From Lactifluus volemus (taxonomy: Eukaryota > Basidiomycota > Agaricomycetes > Russulales > Russulaceae), in the NCBI GenBank assembly GCA_022376515.1, contig WTXI01000013.1, forward strand, positions 248,001-312,000: 64,000 bases of DNA. The letters are read 5' to 3'. The position numbers and the translations under genes are program-made. Below, one piece after another: positions 1 to 11,069 of this stretch. The notes below the pieces were generated by a model. The model saw only the letters and a list, made by a program, of their open reading frames with translations. It had not been told where the DNA came from and ran no database searches. The first letter of the stretch is position 1; every line of letters starts with the position of its first letter.

Positions 1-3000
1 CGAGTCGTGGGGAGACATCACTGCTGATCGGCCTCAAATAGACTCGGAGTGTTTCGCTCATGCCGTTGATTTTGGTGCCAGTGGGACATTGGCTTCCTTT
101 GCTTCCTAACTTTGCGGTTCGCATTGGAATACACCCACACTCAAACCCTCCTTTACGCTTCCAGGCCACTGACTGTCTAATTTACTTCATCCGGAACTAC
201 ACGCGCTGCTCTCGCAAGAACTCCCTCCTCCTGTATCTCTTTCACCTCCAGCTTTCCATCCCTCCCGAGTCCACATTTGACACACCTTTCGCACACTAGT
301 TCGTGTCACTTATGTCACCTTGACATGGCGAATGTTGAGTGCCCTTTTTTTATTAAGTATCCAGTTGTGCGGGTGCCTCGCACGCTACCCATCTCTCTTG
401 TCCGCGCTTGAGCCCTGGGCTGCCAGCCTGAGTGATCACTCATAATTTGATTCTTCGTGCTCGCCTCCAAAGTCGCCACGTCACATTGTGTGGCGTGCGT
501 AGCACATCGGGCGCCATCACTCTCAGAGCCTCATCGGGAGATCACCCGAATCTACCCGCCTTAGTATTTCGCCTCGGGAACCTCCGACAGCCTGAGCCTT
601 GGGAGTTTTCTCATCCACACTCACACAAAATCTATCTCTCATACCAAGAAAAGGTATGGATTGTGACAATATGAACCTGCTTCTCACGCCCCAAAGTCCT
701 CAACAAATTATGATCCGCCTTTTTGAGCTGGGTCATGGGAGTCGGCGGATACTGGGACTTCTTCTAGAGCCACACTTGAGCCGACAAGGACAGTAGGATT
801 GAAAGGGGACATTACCATCACTAGTTCTCGATGACACTAGTAGGAGGATAGTCCGTCGCCGCCGCCGTTGGTGAGCACGGCGGCGCCGCGCGGGCGAAGG
901 GAAAGTTTATTTGCGTTTGGTTGATTCAACTTGTTCAACTTCATTGATCCAAACCACACGTACGATTATTCACGCCCTGCGGGAGAGCGAGTCCGAGAAT
1001 TGCAAAAGAGAGAGCAAAGACGGTTTTCATCAACATCATTGTCACCGCAGGAAGTCACTGGTATGTTGGGTGATGAGGATAAAATCAAGAAACGACGGCT
1101 GATAGTGAGAGAAGGAAATGGCTCGACCTTATACTGCACACGACTTGACTGTGTCCGTACAGGCGGAGCCGCGGGGTTCAATAGCCGGAGGATATTATTA
1201 ATAAGATCATTGGTACAATCCATTCAGGCTTCACTCGATACTGTCAGTGCTTTACCACATATGTTCAACAGGCATCATAATAGGTAATGTCATCCGCAAC
1301 TTCTGAATCTCCGCTTGGATGTTCAGTGTGTGCTTACTGTGACTAATGCCATATTTCCCAAAACAAAAGTCCATGAATACTACATAGTGATTGGGTTTGA
1401 AGTAATGTAGTAGTAATTTCAGCAACTGAAATGAGATGAGATGAGATACCGTCTCAGCCTGAGGGTACGATGACCGCATATACTAGCCTTGATACTAGCT
1501 TGCACTCTCATGGATAGAGAGCTTCATCTCCACTATCTTGTATCTGTAAATATGTAGGATTATTTTGTTTCCATGTCTAGCCGGTATTGTCACCGCGGCC
1601 AAGTGCTGACATAAAAACCGAAATATTGCTGGGAGTCGCATGCGAGAGCGCTCAATTTGGTTGCTCATAGCGCTCATATCTTGGCTCATATGGCTGGGCA
1701 GTTTAACACTCTTCGTTGCGAGCAATTTTGCCAGTGGTGCACAAAAAGGGATTTTGTGAAAACTTACGTAGTTTGAAAAATTCCAGTTTTCGCAACATTG
1801 AGCCATTTCACTTACTGGCGAGGCAGTGTTCTTTCACCAACGACAAGTAGCAAAAATCCGTCTGCGTGTTTTCAATTATTTATAACCCTCGCTTTGCAGG
1901 TATTCGCACTCTCAAATGCAAGCCTTGCTGCAATTGGTACCCACCTCGAAGTCCGTATCTTCCTCTATTCCCGCGCACCGTTGTTATGAACCCCTAAATG
2001 TCCCACTGCAGTTGGTCAACGACTCAAGCGCCGCACAAGACACCCCCTCGTCCTCGCAAACTTCTTCCCGTGAATGCAGAACTGAAATTCTTTCATCTCC
2101 TCGAGGCTTACACCAAGGTCTCCCTCGAAAATGGCGTGCCAGTGAAGCACGCAATCGTAGGACTTAAGGCCGAAGTGCTCTCGATTCTTGCCATCATTGA
2201 CGGAACACTTTAAGCAACGGCGTACGCTGTGTTGTGTTTGGCTCACCTACCTTATTCAGCAAGCTATAATATTTTGATGTTCATCCTCACACCACTGTCG
2301 TCGAAGTTTTCAAGTTGTGACAGCAGAAAATGTGGAATTCAGAGTCCATTGAATAACCTTGACAGGTTGATGCAGGGTGAGGAGGAACTGGGTACTGATG
2401 ACACGCGTTCGTGCTTTCCCAACCTCCCCCTCGTTTCCCGTCGAGACTCAAATATGCACGCAGGAAGAGCGGTGCTACAAAAAGTCAAGTTTATGGCTCT
2501 CGCAACCAGATCCGGTACGAAAATACAATAAGGGGCTATCTACATGGCTCCACGAAAATGATGCCAACAAATGCAATTCCACAACGGGAGAGTCACGGTC
2601 AAACGATCCACAAAAAAGAGATATTCTGTTGTACCAGAACATTTCGCATCTCTCCTCGAACACGGGGAGCGCAAACGTTTTTCGCTATTGGGTGGGCCAT
2701 AATCCGGTTCTGCGGTATGAATTGAACTATATGTGGGTGATGAGACCATGTAACCTGAGCGCGCGACCACGATCGACCTTTCGGGTCTTCCTTCTGAGTT
2801 CGAGTCTCTCGCTTGCACACAATGAATCTGAGACATCATTTGAAGGAGTTTTCTCAGTGCCAACAATGTCTTGGGGTCTGGTCGTGCCTCTCATTGCCTG
2901 CGGCAGCGATCGGGCCAAACAGGTAGAGTGGCCCAGCCCTACGTCATAATAGCCCCAAGCGTTTCGTTCATATAATGACGGGAATCTAAGAGAGCTTTAA

Positions 3001-4696
3001 GATGATTGTATGTAGGGGAACGGCCAGAACCGCTAGAGCATGAAAGTAGGGCGAAGGTGAGGTACTGCACAGGCCACGAAGACAAAGCCGCGTCGGACAT
3101 TCAATTTCATTCCTGCGCCTCCCTTTACTAAGATAGGCCGCGGATCAGGTGGGCACCTCATCACTCCTTATCTGACGGCATCTGAACACGTGGTAGATTC
3201 CCTTCAACCTTAATTCCAGCCACAAGACTCCTCACCAACAAGGGCCGGGTTGAACATCATGAAGATAACGCAACCGAGGTCGAGGCGGTATCAGAGAAGT
3301 CAGTTCGATGTGCTGTAAGTTAAAGCGCAAGGAAGTCGTACGATGATGTCGCTGACCCATATTCCCATCGCTATACCTTTCTTGTGGCTATAGTTATCCA
3401 ATACCTCTGCGGAAAGCAGTCTATTATACCCGCCCAGGAATCCCGCTCCATGGACACAGCGTCCTGTAGAACCATATTAGCACGACACTGGCTAGCTAGC
3501 GGACGGACCAACAACCACTGCCCTAGGCTACTTGTCTGATTTTCTGCAGGGCCTAACAAGTGGGTCCTAAGTAACCCATGCACCACCATTACGCACTGAT
3601 TTGAAACAGGAGCAGGCCCACATCGTGTTTGTCTTGTATGATACGAGGTACATTATGACGTCACATTGGGCACTGTTTTTTGGGGTCTGATCTATCCGCG
3701 TAGATGCATCAACTATAGGCTGTACCCCATCACCAGGAGTAAATGGCCTTGGAGGCAAGAATGGCGCAGTGTTCCCGACCAACGGAGTCATACCAGGCTG
3801 ACGAGTTTGTCTGGGGACCGGGAACCCTGCTTCATCTGCTATTCTCAGCTGAGTACCGATGTCAGTGGTCCCTGGAGATCCCCTATTGCAGTCATGTGAC
3901 CGTTCGCGGTGTTATTCCACCGTGTAACTTTGTTGTAGGTTCTCTACTGTATCTGCACCTTCAGTCTTAAGCTAAACACGTCCAAACATGAGACACGGAG
4001 TGTTAATCAGAAGTTAGCCGATCATCCTATGTTGTTCACCCATTGTCGCTACCCCCCACTGGCATCGAGACGATGAAAGACCCGCTGGCCGCAGTGATGG
4101 AATACGATTCGCATAAAGAATAGTGCTAATCAGGATCGGCGCCCGTTCGATACAGTATCTGGCTGCTGATACCGTCCGGAATCGTCATCACTGTCGTTGT
4201 CTCTCCGTTCTTCGGCGCTAGAAGGTTTCTCGTGGGAACATTCCTAATGGGACCCTGGCGCAATATGGCGCAGCGGGGCAACGTGATGTCTTCTCACTGC
4301 ATCTCGTCTCCACTTTGGTCATTATCGACCTCGATCTATGACTGCGGGTGTGTACCATTCTGCGCAGCACGTAACTCCGCCTTACGCATCTGTAAGCAAT
4401 ACAAGGTTAGAACCGCTGTGAGTGGTTCGAATTTCCCAACAATCTTAATGGCCTTAACACCTGTGGCATTGCAGACTCAAATGAGCAAGCATTAGGTCAA
4501 CCTCCACCTGGTATCCTACTACGCAGTAATCACGGTTTACGTGAAGTGTCGTTAAGGGCGCTTATGGCTGCGCAGAGGTCACCGATGCTAGCCGTGCTAG
4601 GCCTTATCATAATCTGGATCTTCGGTTTGCCACATTCAAAGGGTATTTAAACACACGCTAGAATCGGCTAGATGGATCCCCATACCACATGAAACT
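1..4696. other. Long stretch without a recognisable gene
   Basis: Only short open frames with no family resemblance occur on either strand. The longest, at 2377-2949 (+), overlaps several antisense frames of similar length, as expected of random sequence. Minor features are a CGCC/GCG-rich patch at about 848-900, a short GAGAT microsatellite near 1432-1449 and a lone palindromic TGACGTCA near 3656. I see no LTR, tRNA or spliced gene pattern. Decayed DNA or a lineage-specific gene could still be hidden here. Confidence 0.5.
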
Positions 4697-6778
4697 ATGT
4701 CCACTACAACCCCTCTGGAGACCTCAGCATCTAACAACAATGTCGTAAAAGACGAATCTACAGCCTTCGAATACCCTCACGCAGACTTAATTCTTCGTTC
4801 CTGCGATTCCTGTGATTTCCGGGTGACAAAGCTTTACATCGTCCATAGCTCACCGGTCCTTGGCGAGCTGATACGAGGTTCCTCGATTTCTTCCGACATC
4901 GCAAATGACAAAAATTCGCTTCCGGTGGCCCAGTTATCCGAAAGCAAAGTGATTCTCCGTAGTCTTTTCACTTTCATTTTCCCTGTATCCCCCGCCCTCC
5001 CCTCGACCATCGAAGCGATTATGGAGCGCCTATCCGTGGCTCAGAAGTATCAGATGATGTCAGCACTGGCTCACATTCGAGGCAGCATCGCTTGTCTCGA
5101 TCTACCTTTCACCAGCCCAGAGACCGCGTTCCGCGTTTATTCTCTTGCCCAAAAGTACGGACTGCGTCAAGAAGCACTTCTGGCGGCCCGTGTCATTACA
5201 TTGAACTTTTCCATGACTCTTGAAGACTTGGAAGATAAGCTTGACATCACGTCCGGTGCTGCTCTTTATCAACTGTGGATGTACCACGAGAAAATTCGAA
5301 CTGTCCTCGCATCGGATCTTGCGGAATTTAGGGAATCTGGTGCCTCCGGAACACTGACTGGTTCAAATTGTGTCGCGTCTAGCCCCTCCCTTATTCCTCG
5401 TTGGCTTGAAGAATACATCGAATCAATAGGAAGATCCCCGAACCTTTTTGATCCCCTTGAATTTGACATCGCCCGAACCCGCCACATTAACCATGACAAA
5501 TGCACATCCACGTGCCTAACGAGCCAGACCATATGGACTTTTCGGAAAGCTTTGACGACCGTTGTTTATGGGAGTATAGAAAAGGTGAGTAATTGAGTGT
5601 AACTGATGTCACCAATCCACTTACGAGGTGGAATGTCTCTACAGGCCGAGCCGAGTCTATTTCTCGCACCGGAAAGAGATGGTTCTAATCATGATGAACC
5701 GAAAAAGGGAGCGAGAAAGGTCTCGTTTGTTCCTGGACCCTTGGATATACCTGATGCGAATCTAATACTCCGGTCGGCTGACCTCGTCAACTTTCGGGTC
5801 CACAAGTCAGTGTTGGCGATGGCCTCACCATTCTTCAAAAACCTTCTTTCAATTCCCTCTGACGATGAAGTTATCGATGGACTTCCTGTGGTCCGCGTAT
5901 CTGAAGACGCACAACTGTTGAATATTCTTCTCTGCAGGCTTTACCCTGTTCTCCCTGTGATGCCCTCGTCTAATGACCAAGGGTTCTCCCTCCTCGCTGC
6001 TTGTCAGAAATATGGAATGACTTCAATTCAACCACATATTCATTTAAATTGTAGGTCACTTGGGACCGATCCCTTCCGCGCATACGCTATCGCAAGCCGT
6101 GAGAAACTCACTGGAGAAATGGAGAGGGCAGCTGGTTACACTTTGGATCATCCAATGACATTCGAAACCCTTGGAAAAAGACTACAATTATTCGAAGGCT
6201 GGGCACTACGCGATCTTGTCCGCTTTCGCAGGCGCTGCAGGGACAACGTGGTTGCATTCCTTGAACCGTACCTCGAAGATCGAGCAGGACCCTCAAATAT
6301 TTGGGTTGGTTGTCCCGATTCCACGCGTCACAGTCGGAGTTCTGGGGACGCAACGAATCAATGAAGGATGTCCTCCCCAGATGGCTGTGCGAATTTCTTA
6401 CAAGAAATAAGGACACCGTACAACAAGGGTTCACGCATGGACTCTACTTGTCGGAGGATATTGAAAAAGAGATTTTGAGAGCTCTTCGGGCTCATGCAGA
6501 CTGTAATTTCTGCTTTCGGGTTTTCGTTTCGGAAGAGGGGTCCAAATTTAGCTATCGGCTTTATCGTGGGCTATTATTCGCATGTTATAAGGTAGGCCCC
6601 GTTGCTGTGCTACTTGCCACCGTTCAGAGAATTATTCATCAATTTCAACTCGTTCATGTTCTAGGAATCGGTAATGAACAACCGAGAACTCGCCCCGATG
6701 CTTGGTTCGAAACTGATTAGGTCACGAATTGCCTGGAGACATTGTTTTCAAGTTACCTGTGCCGACCAACTGGAATGA
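4697..6778 (+). CDS. Tandem double-BTB/POZ domain protein, one frame break
   Basis: The product is a BTB/POZ-family protein of the type expanded in Agaricomycetes; the exact role is unknown, and BTB folds usually mediate protein-protein contacts. Exon 1 (4697-5584) holds a first BTB unit (ADLILRSCDSCDFRV and onward) with a helical C-terminal part. A 60-bp intron (5585-5644, GTGAGT..ACAG) joins in frame to a second BTB unit (DANLILRSADLVNFRVHKSV). A second intron (6592-6664) leads to the last exon, which ends in TGA at 6776-6778. The conserved stretch around IWVGCP (about 6298-6315) is in one frame, while the continuation (SEFWGRNE, then PRWLCEFLTRN and a CNFC motif) is in another. No intron of normal size explains this, so a small indel lies near 6312-6335. 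A TATA-like tatttaa sits at 4644-4650. The start is the first ATG of the open frame. Family call is secure; integrity is doubtful. Confidence 0.8.
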
Positions 6779-8044
6779 CCAACAGTAGTTTTTTCTCTCT
6801 TTCTACTTCCGTTTGTATGGGTCCCAACAGAGAATTCTCGTTTGATATCACTAGGGTGTAAAATTGTGACCACCTACCTCCAGTTCCTCCATTACGACCC
6901 GATTCAGGAGGTTATGCACGTAGAAGCTCGTGCTCAGACTCAGTGCCTTTGAAATAAGCGAATGGAAGAGTGAGATACACCCCGAGTCCCCCAGCCTGAG
7001 TGTATGCCGTACCCAAACCCTCGAGGGATCGAACCAGGAGATCAGTAGGCGATGGCAGGGCCCATTGTAGGTGAGAGTGACTCGCGTAGACCAAGGGCTC
7101 GGGCGTTTCATTTTTATTTTGTACAGTTAACTAGTTTTGTGGCGTTGACACACGTGAATTTTGCTGGACGCCGTGACGTACGGCATCTGTCGTTCCTGGG
7201 CCTTTGATACGTTTATTCTATTCGGTACCTTCCCCTTTCATCAGCTTGTAACTGTGCCATACTCGACAGACATTCCAAATCTCGTCACCCTACTTTATGA
7301 CCCTGCATACATATAATCTTTGTGCTCATTTAGAACTTCAAAAGTATATAGTCTTGCTGGCCACCACCGCTACACATTTTCGCATGTTTATTGTACTCAC
7401 GCATATTCATTATCTAACCATCTACACCCCCCCACTCAGTAGTACACTTTTTGCGCACCTTCCTCCATGTGTCTTTCATGCCTAGGCTGTACTGGAGTTG
7501 AACAAGCTTGTGGTTTCAACAAAAGAGGGCTGCATACACCCATTGTGTAATACCTCAAACACAAGAAGCAGATAAGAGAAAAGTGGATGCAAACTGGTGA
7601 GGTTTCCTCGGGGGGAATCACGTGACCAGAGTTTACGGCCGGCCGGGGCGGCGTCCAATATATTATACCCGTTAAGCACAGCTTACAAAGATCCCTAGAT
7701 GGACTCGGACATGCGGCCCCAACAGATATAGATTTCATATCTGAAACACAGAAACGACAGGCACGATACCGCAGCGTGTGAGCCCAAGCAGTAGCGACGT
7801 CAAACTGCACCCCCCAATGATATGTCGACCAACGGAGCGACTGACACACTTAAGGCGCGCATAATATAAACGCACAATAAGTGAACTTGAAGGACACAGC
7901 ATTCCTCCGAGTTGTGGGCCGCGGATTGTGGGGAAATACGGCGACGCCATGGCTGATTAAGTTGTCACACTACTTCTGTACTTCAACCTTCCATCACACC
8001 CGGGCCCTATCGTTACTTCTCCCCCCTTCCCTTCGGTCCCTGAC
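6779..8044. other. Intergenic region, nothing recognised
   Basis: Overlapping short frames on both strands have no recognisable domain. A GGTTCGATCCC box-B-like string occurs on the minus strand near 7022-7035, but no tRNA cloverleaf can be drawn around it. The last 150 bp before 8045 are pyrimidine-rich, which suits the leader of the F-box gene that follows. Confidence 0.4.
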
Positions 8045-9853
8045 ATGTCCAGTCGCTTATCTACCACTCGTGGTCTTAAGAAGCCCCGCGGTCGTGCATC
8101 AAGACGTGAGTCTCAAAATTCACTGTCCCTGTTCCATGTACTGACTTTTAGTTCAATAGGGCTCACGAGTAACAAACTCAACGACGATATCCTACTCAAT
8201 ATATTCCATCTCTATCAACTCGATTATCTCTATACCAGAGATGAAGAAGACAGTAGTGGCAGGAATGTCCGATTACGGTGGGACCGCCAACGCTGGTGGT
8301 ACAAGCTGGCTCAGGTCTGCCGAAAGTGGCGGTGCCTCATCCTTGCATCCCCAATTCGACTGGATATCCATCTTCTTTGCTCTTATGGTGTGCCTGTAGC
8401 AGACATGCTAGCACATTCACCACCCCTCCCACTCGCCATCTGGTACTCAAATGGCGACCGCGAGATGACAGCAAAAGACGAAGAAGATGCGCTACTGGCG
8501 CTGTCGCACCATGATCGTGTGCACCGTATTTCCCTTTGTATGCCAGCCTCAAAGTTAGGCAAATTTATCAACGCTATGGATGACGAATTCCCAAATTTGG
8601 AGCACATCCGTATCAGCTCCGGTCCCGGAGGTTCCACAGTCCAAATGTTTCCTACGACATTCCAAGCACCCAATCTACGCCACGCGTGGACGAGTTGCCG
8701 TCCTATTGGGTCTCCCTTAGTCACAGCCACCGTAGGACTCGTCAGTCTTGAGCTTATGGATGTCCCATCGTCCCCCTGGTTCCCCCCAAGTTATATACTC
8801 GCACGGCTTTCACTCATGCCCCAGCTGACGACTCTTAGAATTCATTTTCATTCCCCTCACCCAAACCGTGATGTCGAGTCCCCAGCAGCGACGCATGTGA
8901 TGCTTCCTAACCTACAAGTATTTTCATACCGAGGTGTCACCGCTTACTTGGAGGGCCTGGCTCGGATGAGAGCGCCTATCCTCAGCGTTCTAGATGTCCG
9001 GTTTTTCAACCAGCTCACTTTTACTGTCCCACGCCTCATGGAGTTCATGGAGGCATCAGAGAGCCTCGTGTTCAACTCTGTCGACATCACTTTCAATGAG
9101 AATTCCCTTGAGTTAATGACAGGTCCTGATCCCAGTCAGCAGCAAAGGGCGTTGTGCTTGCAGATCACCTGCAAACACCTTGATTGGCAGGTAGCGTCCG
9201 CGGTGCAAATCTTCGATTCAATTTCGCCCGTACTCTCCGGTGTGGAGGAGCTCACGCTCAGCCACGTGGCACACAATCAGTCATCACACACGCACGACGA
9301 GGTCGACAGAACACAGTGGCGCAAACTTTTCAGGTTGTTCAGCAACGTGAAGTCACTTGGTGTACCAGAATCACTCTCTGGGGTACTCTCTCATTCACTA
9401 TGTTCGGAGAATGGGGAAATGTCTCTGGAACTTTTGCCAAATCTGCTGGTACTTCAATACCTTGGCAGAAGCACTGTTGGGGACGTATTTACCTCTTTCA
9501 TAAATGAGCAACAGGCAGCGGGCCATAGTGTCAATTTAGTGGCCTCCTCGTCATCGTATACATCATGGCACCAGATGCAGCGACTGCAGAAGAAGGAACA
9601 GCGGCGACTGCAGAAGCAGCAACGGCGACAGTTGCAGAAGGAGCAGCGGCGACTGCAGCAGGGCCGAAAGGGACTGAAGGAAGTGCAGCAGAAGGAACAG
9701 TGGCGACTGCAACAGGAGGAACTGCAGCGACTGCAGCAGCAGGACCAGAAGGAGTGGCAGCAATACCTTCAGCAGTCTCAGCAAGTGTTGCACCGTTGTC
9801 ATAAACTGCTGCAGAAACTGCAGAAGAAACAGCAGCAGCAGCAGCAGCAATAG
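8045..9853 (+). CDS. F-box-like/LRR-like protein with Gln-rich C-terminal tail
   Basis: This 602-aa frame resembles the large Agaricomycete family of degenerate F-box proteins, likely substrate adaptors of SCF-type ubiquitin ligases. Residues ~45-100 carry the F-box-like signature (LNDDILLNIFHLYQLD, then WWYKLAQVCRKWRCLIL). The middle part has irregular leucine-rich segments (LTTLRIHFH, LPNLQVFSYRG) typical of these proteins. From about residue 513 to the end the protein is almost only Gln, Arg, Lys and Leu, encoded by a degenerate CAG repeat and probably a coiled coil. An intron of 54 bp (8106-8159, GTGAGT..ATAG) may be removed without changing frame; if so, 18 residues are lost just before the F-box. 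The frame starts at the ATG at 8045. No frame break is seen. The assignment to the F-box superfamily is good; the substrate is unknown. Confidence 0.72.
   Translation: MSSRLSTTRGLKKPRGRASRRESQNSLSLFHVLTFSSIGLTSNKLNDDILLNIFHLYQLDYLYTRDEEDSSGRNVRLRWDRQRWWYKLAQVCRKWRCLILASPIRLDIHLLCSYGVPVADMLAHSPPLPLAIWYSNGDREMTAKDEEDALLALSHHDRVHRISLCMPASKLGKFINAMDDEFPNLEHIRISSGPGGSTVQMFPTTFQAPNLRHAWTSCRPIGSPLVTATVGLVSLELMDVPSSPWFPPSYILARLSLMPQLTTLRIHFHSPHPNRDVESPAATHVMLPNLQVFSYRGVTAYLEGLARMRAPILSVLDVRFFNQLTFTVPRLMEFMEASESLVFNSVDITFNENSLELMTGPDPSQQQRALCLQITCKHLDWQVASAVQIFDSISPVLSGVEELTLSHVAHNQSSHTHDEVDRTQWRKLFRLFSNVKSLGVPESLSGVLSHSLCSENGEMSLELLPNLLVLQYLGRSTVGDVFTSFINEQQAAGHSVNLVASSSSYTSWHQMQRLQKKEQRRLQKQQRRQLQKEQRRLQQGRKGLKEVQQKEQWRLQQEELQRLQQQDQKEWQQYLQQSQQVLHRCHKLLQKLQKKQQQQQQQ
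9563..9853 (+). repeat. Degenerate CAG-repeat tract ending in pure (CAG)n
   Basis: About 290 bp built from variations on CAG/CTGCAG/GCGACTGCAGAAG units, ending in a run of nearly pure CAG before the TAG stop. The repeat keeps several frames open at once: Gln-rich in the F-box frame, Ala/Thr-rich in another plus frame (9565-9804), and Leu- or Ala-rich on the minus strand. The alternative frames are by-products of the repeat. Confidence 0.85.
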
Positions 9854-10270
9854 CTACAGCTGCTGCGATAGTGGTGGGTGTAGGAGTGGGTTTTTGAGCT
9901 GCAGCTGTGATGAAATAATTGGAGCAGCAGTGTCTCTGGACTGCCTGCAGTGGATTTAGGTCCGCACCACAACGTCACTTGAAGGCTCGCCTGTAGCTTT
10001 CACTTTCTTTTTACACTTCCGTTCGTGTGCCAGTCGTTCCCACTGATAGCATTGAAATTCTTGTATGATGGCACTGGTCCTGTAAGAGCATCTAGGTGTA
10101 CTCTTGCACTCGCAGTCGTGTACTATTGTCCGAATCGTGTAGCAATGATATATACCATGTGCACGTGTCCCCATCGGATGGGGCCAGTAGTCCAACTGGT
10201 CCTGGGCCTCTTATTATTAGTAACTGTGTGGCTACTTGGAACGACTCACAAGGGGCAATGTCAGACCATG
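9854..10270. other. Intergenic region between F-box gene and retrotransposon LTR
   Basis: No supported gene. The first ~100 bp continue the CTGCAG-rich composition of the upstream coding tail. The right boundary is the TG of the LTR at 10271, preceded by ccatg. Confidence 0.4.
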
Positions 10271-10717
10271 TGTTACGGATTCGTCTAGACCTCTGCCTCC
10301 CTGTTGCCTCATGTTTTTTTTCATTTCCGTCTACATTCTCGCTTACGGACAGAGCCTCACCTTGTATGACACAGAACGGCGTGTTCTTGACTCATAGTGA
10401 CTCTTATGACATCATTAGCCTAGAACTTCGATGACGTCGTAGTTAGACCCAGGCTCATGACATCATTACTGATGTCACTCGCCCTTTGCCCTGTACAGTA
10501 TATAAGACTCCTTGACTTGTGTCCTTGCTCTCCAGCTTGGACTTCTCTCCAATACTAGCCTCTTGAATCTCATCACAAACCCCTTGTGATCCCTCCTCCT
10601 CTTGAAGCCCTCTAAGTGCTATAACTTAGCTAGACCCAACTTAGACTCGCGTCTCTGTTGGTCCCTCCTGAACAACTTGATCCTATCTTAGGAACTAGGA
10701 ACAGCTAGTCCCTAACA
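10271..10717 (+). repeat. 5' LTR of chromovirus 1
   Basis: Starts TGTTACGG, as does the LTR of element 2, and ends ..CTAACA. The internal region then begins TAAG, exactly as in element 2 (..GTGACA then TAAG), which fixes the boundary. It contains a U3 rich in TGAC-type motifs and a TATATAAG box. No matching 3' LTR is present in the window, so the limits rest on comparison with element 2. Confidence 0.65.
10388..10506 (+). promoter_or_regulatory. LTR promoter with AP-1/CRE-like bZIP motifs and TATA box
   Basis: Motifs seen are TGACTCA at 10388, TGACTCT at 10398, TGACATCA at 10407, TGACGTCG at 10432, TGACATCA at 10458 and TGATGTCA at 10470, followed by TATATAAG at 10499-10506. TGACTCA and TGACGTCA are classic binding sites of Gcn4/AP-1 and ATF/CREB bZIP factors. 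Use as such here is inferred. Confidence 0.5.
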
Positions 10718-10747
10718 TAAGTCCAAGCTCCCATGCACCACTGAAAG

Positions 10748-11014
10748 GTGGCAGAACCCCCGAACGACCGCATTGAACATCTGGTAGAGGCGCTCGCCAT
10801 CCGGATCTCCGCGGAGAAGGAATACTTCACAGTACTCCTCCTACTTGACCTAGCTACAGGTGAAAAGAAGCGAAGGCTCCTGACGGAACTCCACGAACTT
10901 GCCCAAACCATTGAGCAAGCAGACGAGATCCTGAGCGACAGTCTAGAAGACTACAGAAGCGAGACGATCCTTTTGGAAACGCTTGACCCAGAGCTAGAAC
11001 ACGACGGTGCCTAG
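10748..11014 (+). CDS. Short leader ORF of chromovirus 1 (doubtful)
   Basis: An 88-residue open frame (from a GTG; no ATG at its head) lies between the LTR and gag and slightly overlaps the upstream open part of the gag frame. It is rich in Glu and Leu and looks helical. No known domain is recognised. It may be a small leader peptide, a degraded N-terminal piece of gag, or chance. Confidence 0.3.
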   Translation: MAEPPNDRIEHLVEALAIRISAEKEYFTVLLLLDLATGEKKRRLLTELHELAQTIEQADEILSDSLEDYRSETILLETLDPELEHDGA

Positions 11015-11069
11015 ATTCTCATCCCTTTGCCAGAACTGCCTCAGAAGTCAGCGTACTTGCAGTTGCAAT

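Noticed and set aside
2377..2949. 190-codon open frame on the plus strand
   Set aside because: No recognisable domain, no intron signals, and antisense frames of similar length overlap it; probably chance.
7010..7095. Possible tRNA on the minus strand (GGTTCGATCCC box B)
   Set aside because: The bases around the T-loop do not pair into a 5-bp stem and no A box or acceptor stem is found at the right distance.
9565..9804. Ala/Thr-rich plus frame and Leu- or Ala-rich minus frames over the CAG tract
   Set aside because: These arise automatically from the trinucleotide repeat; the F-box frame continues a real protein into it.
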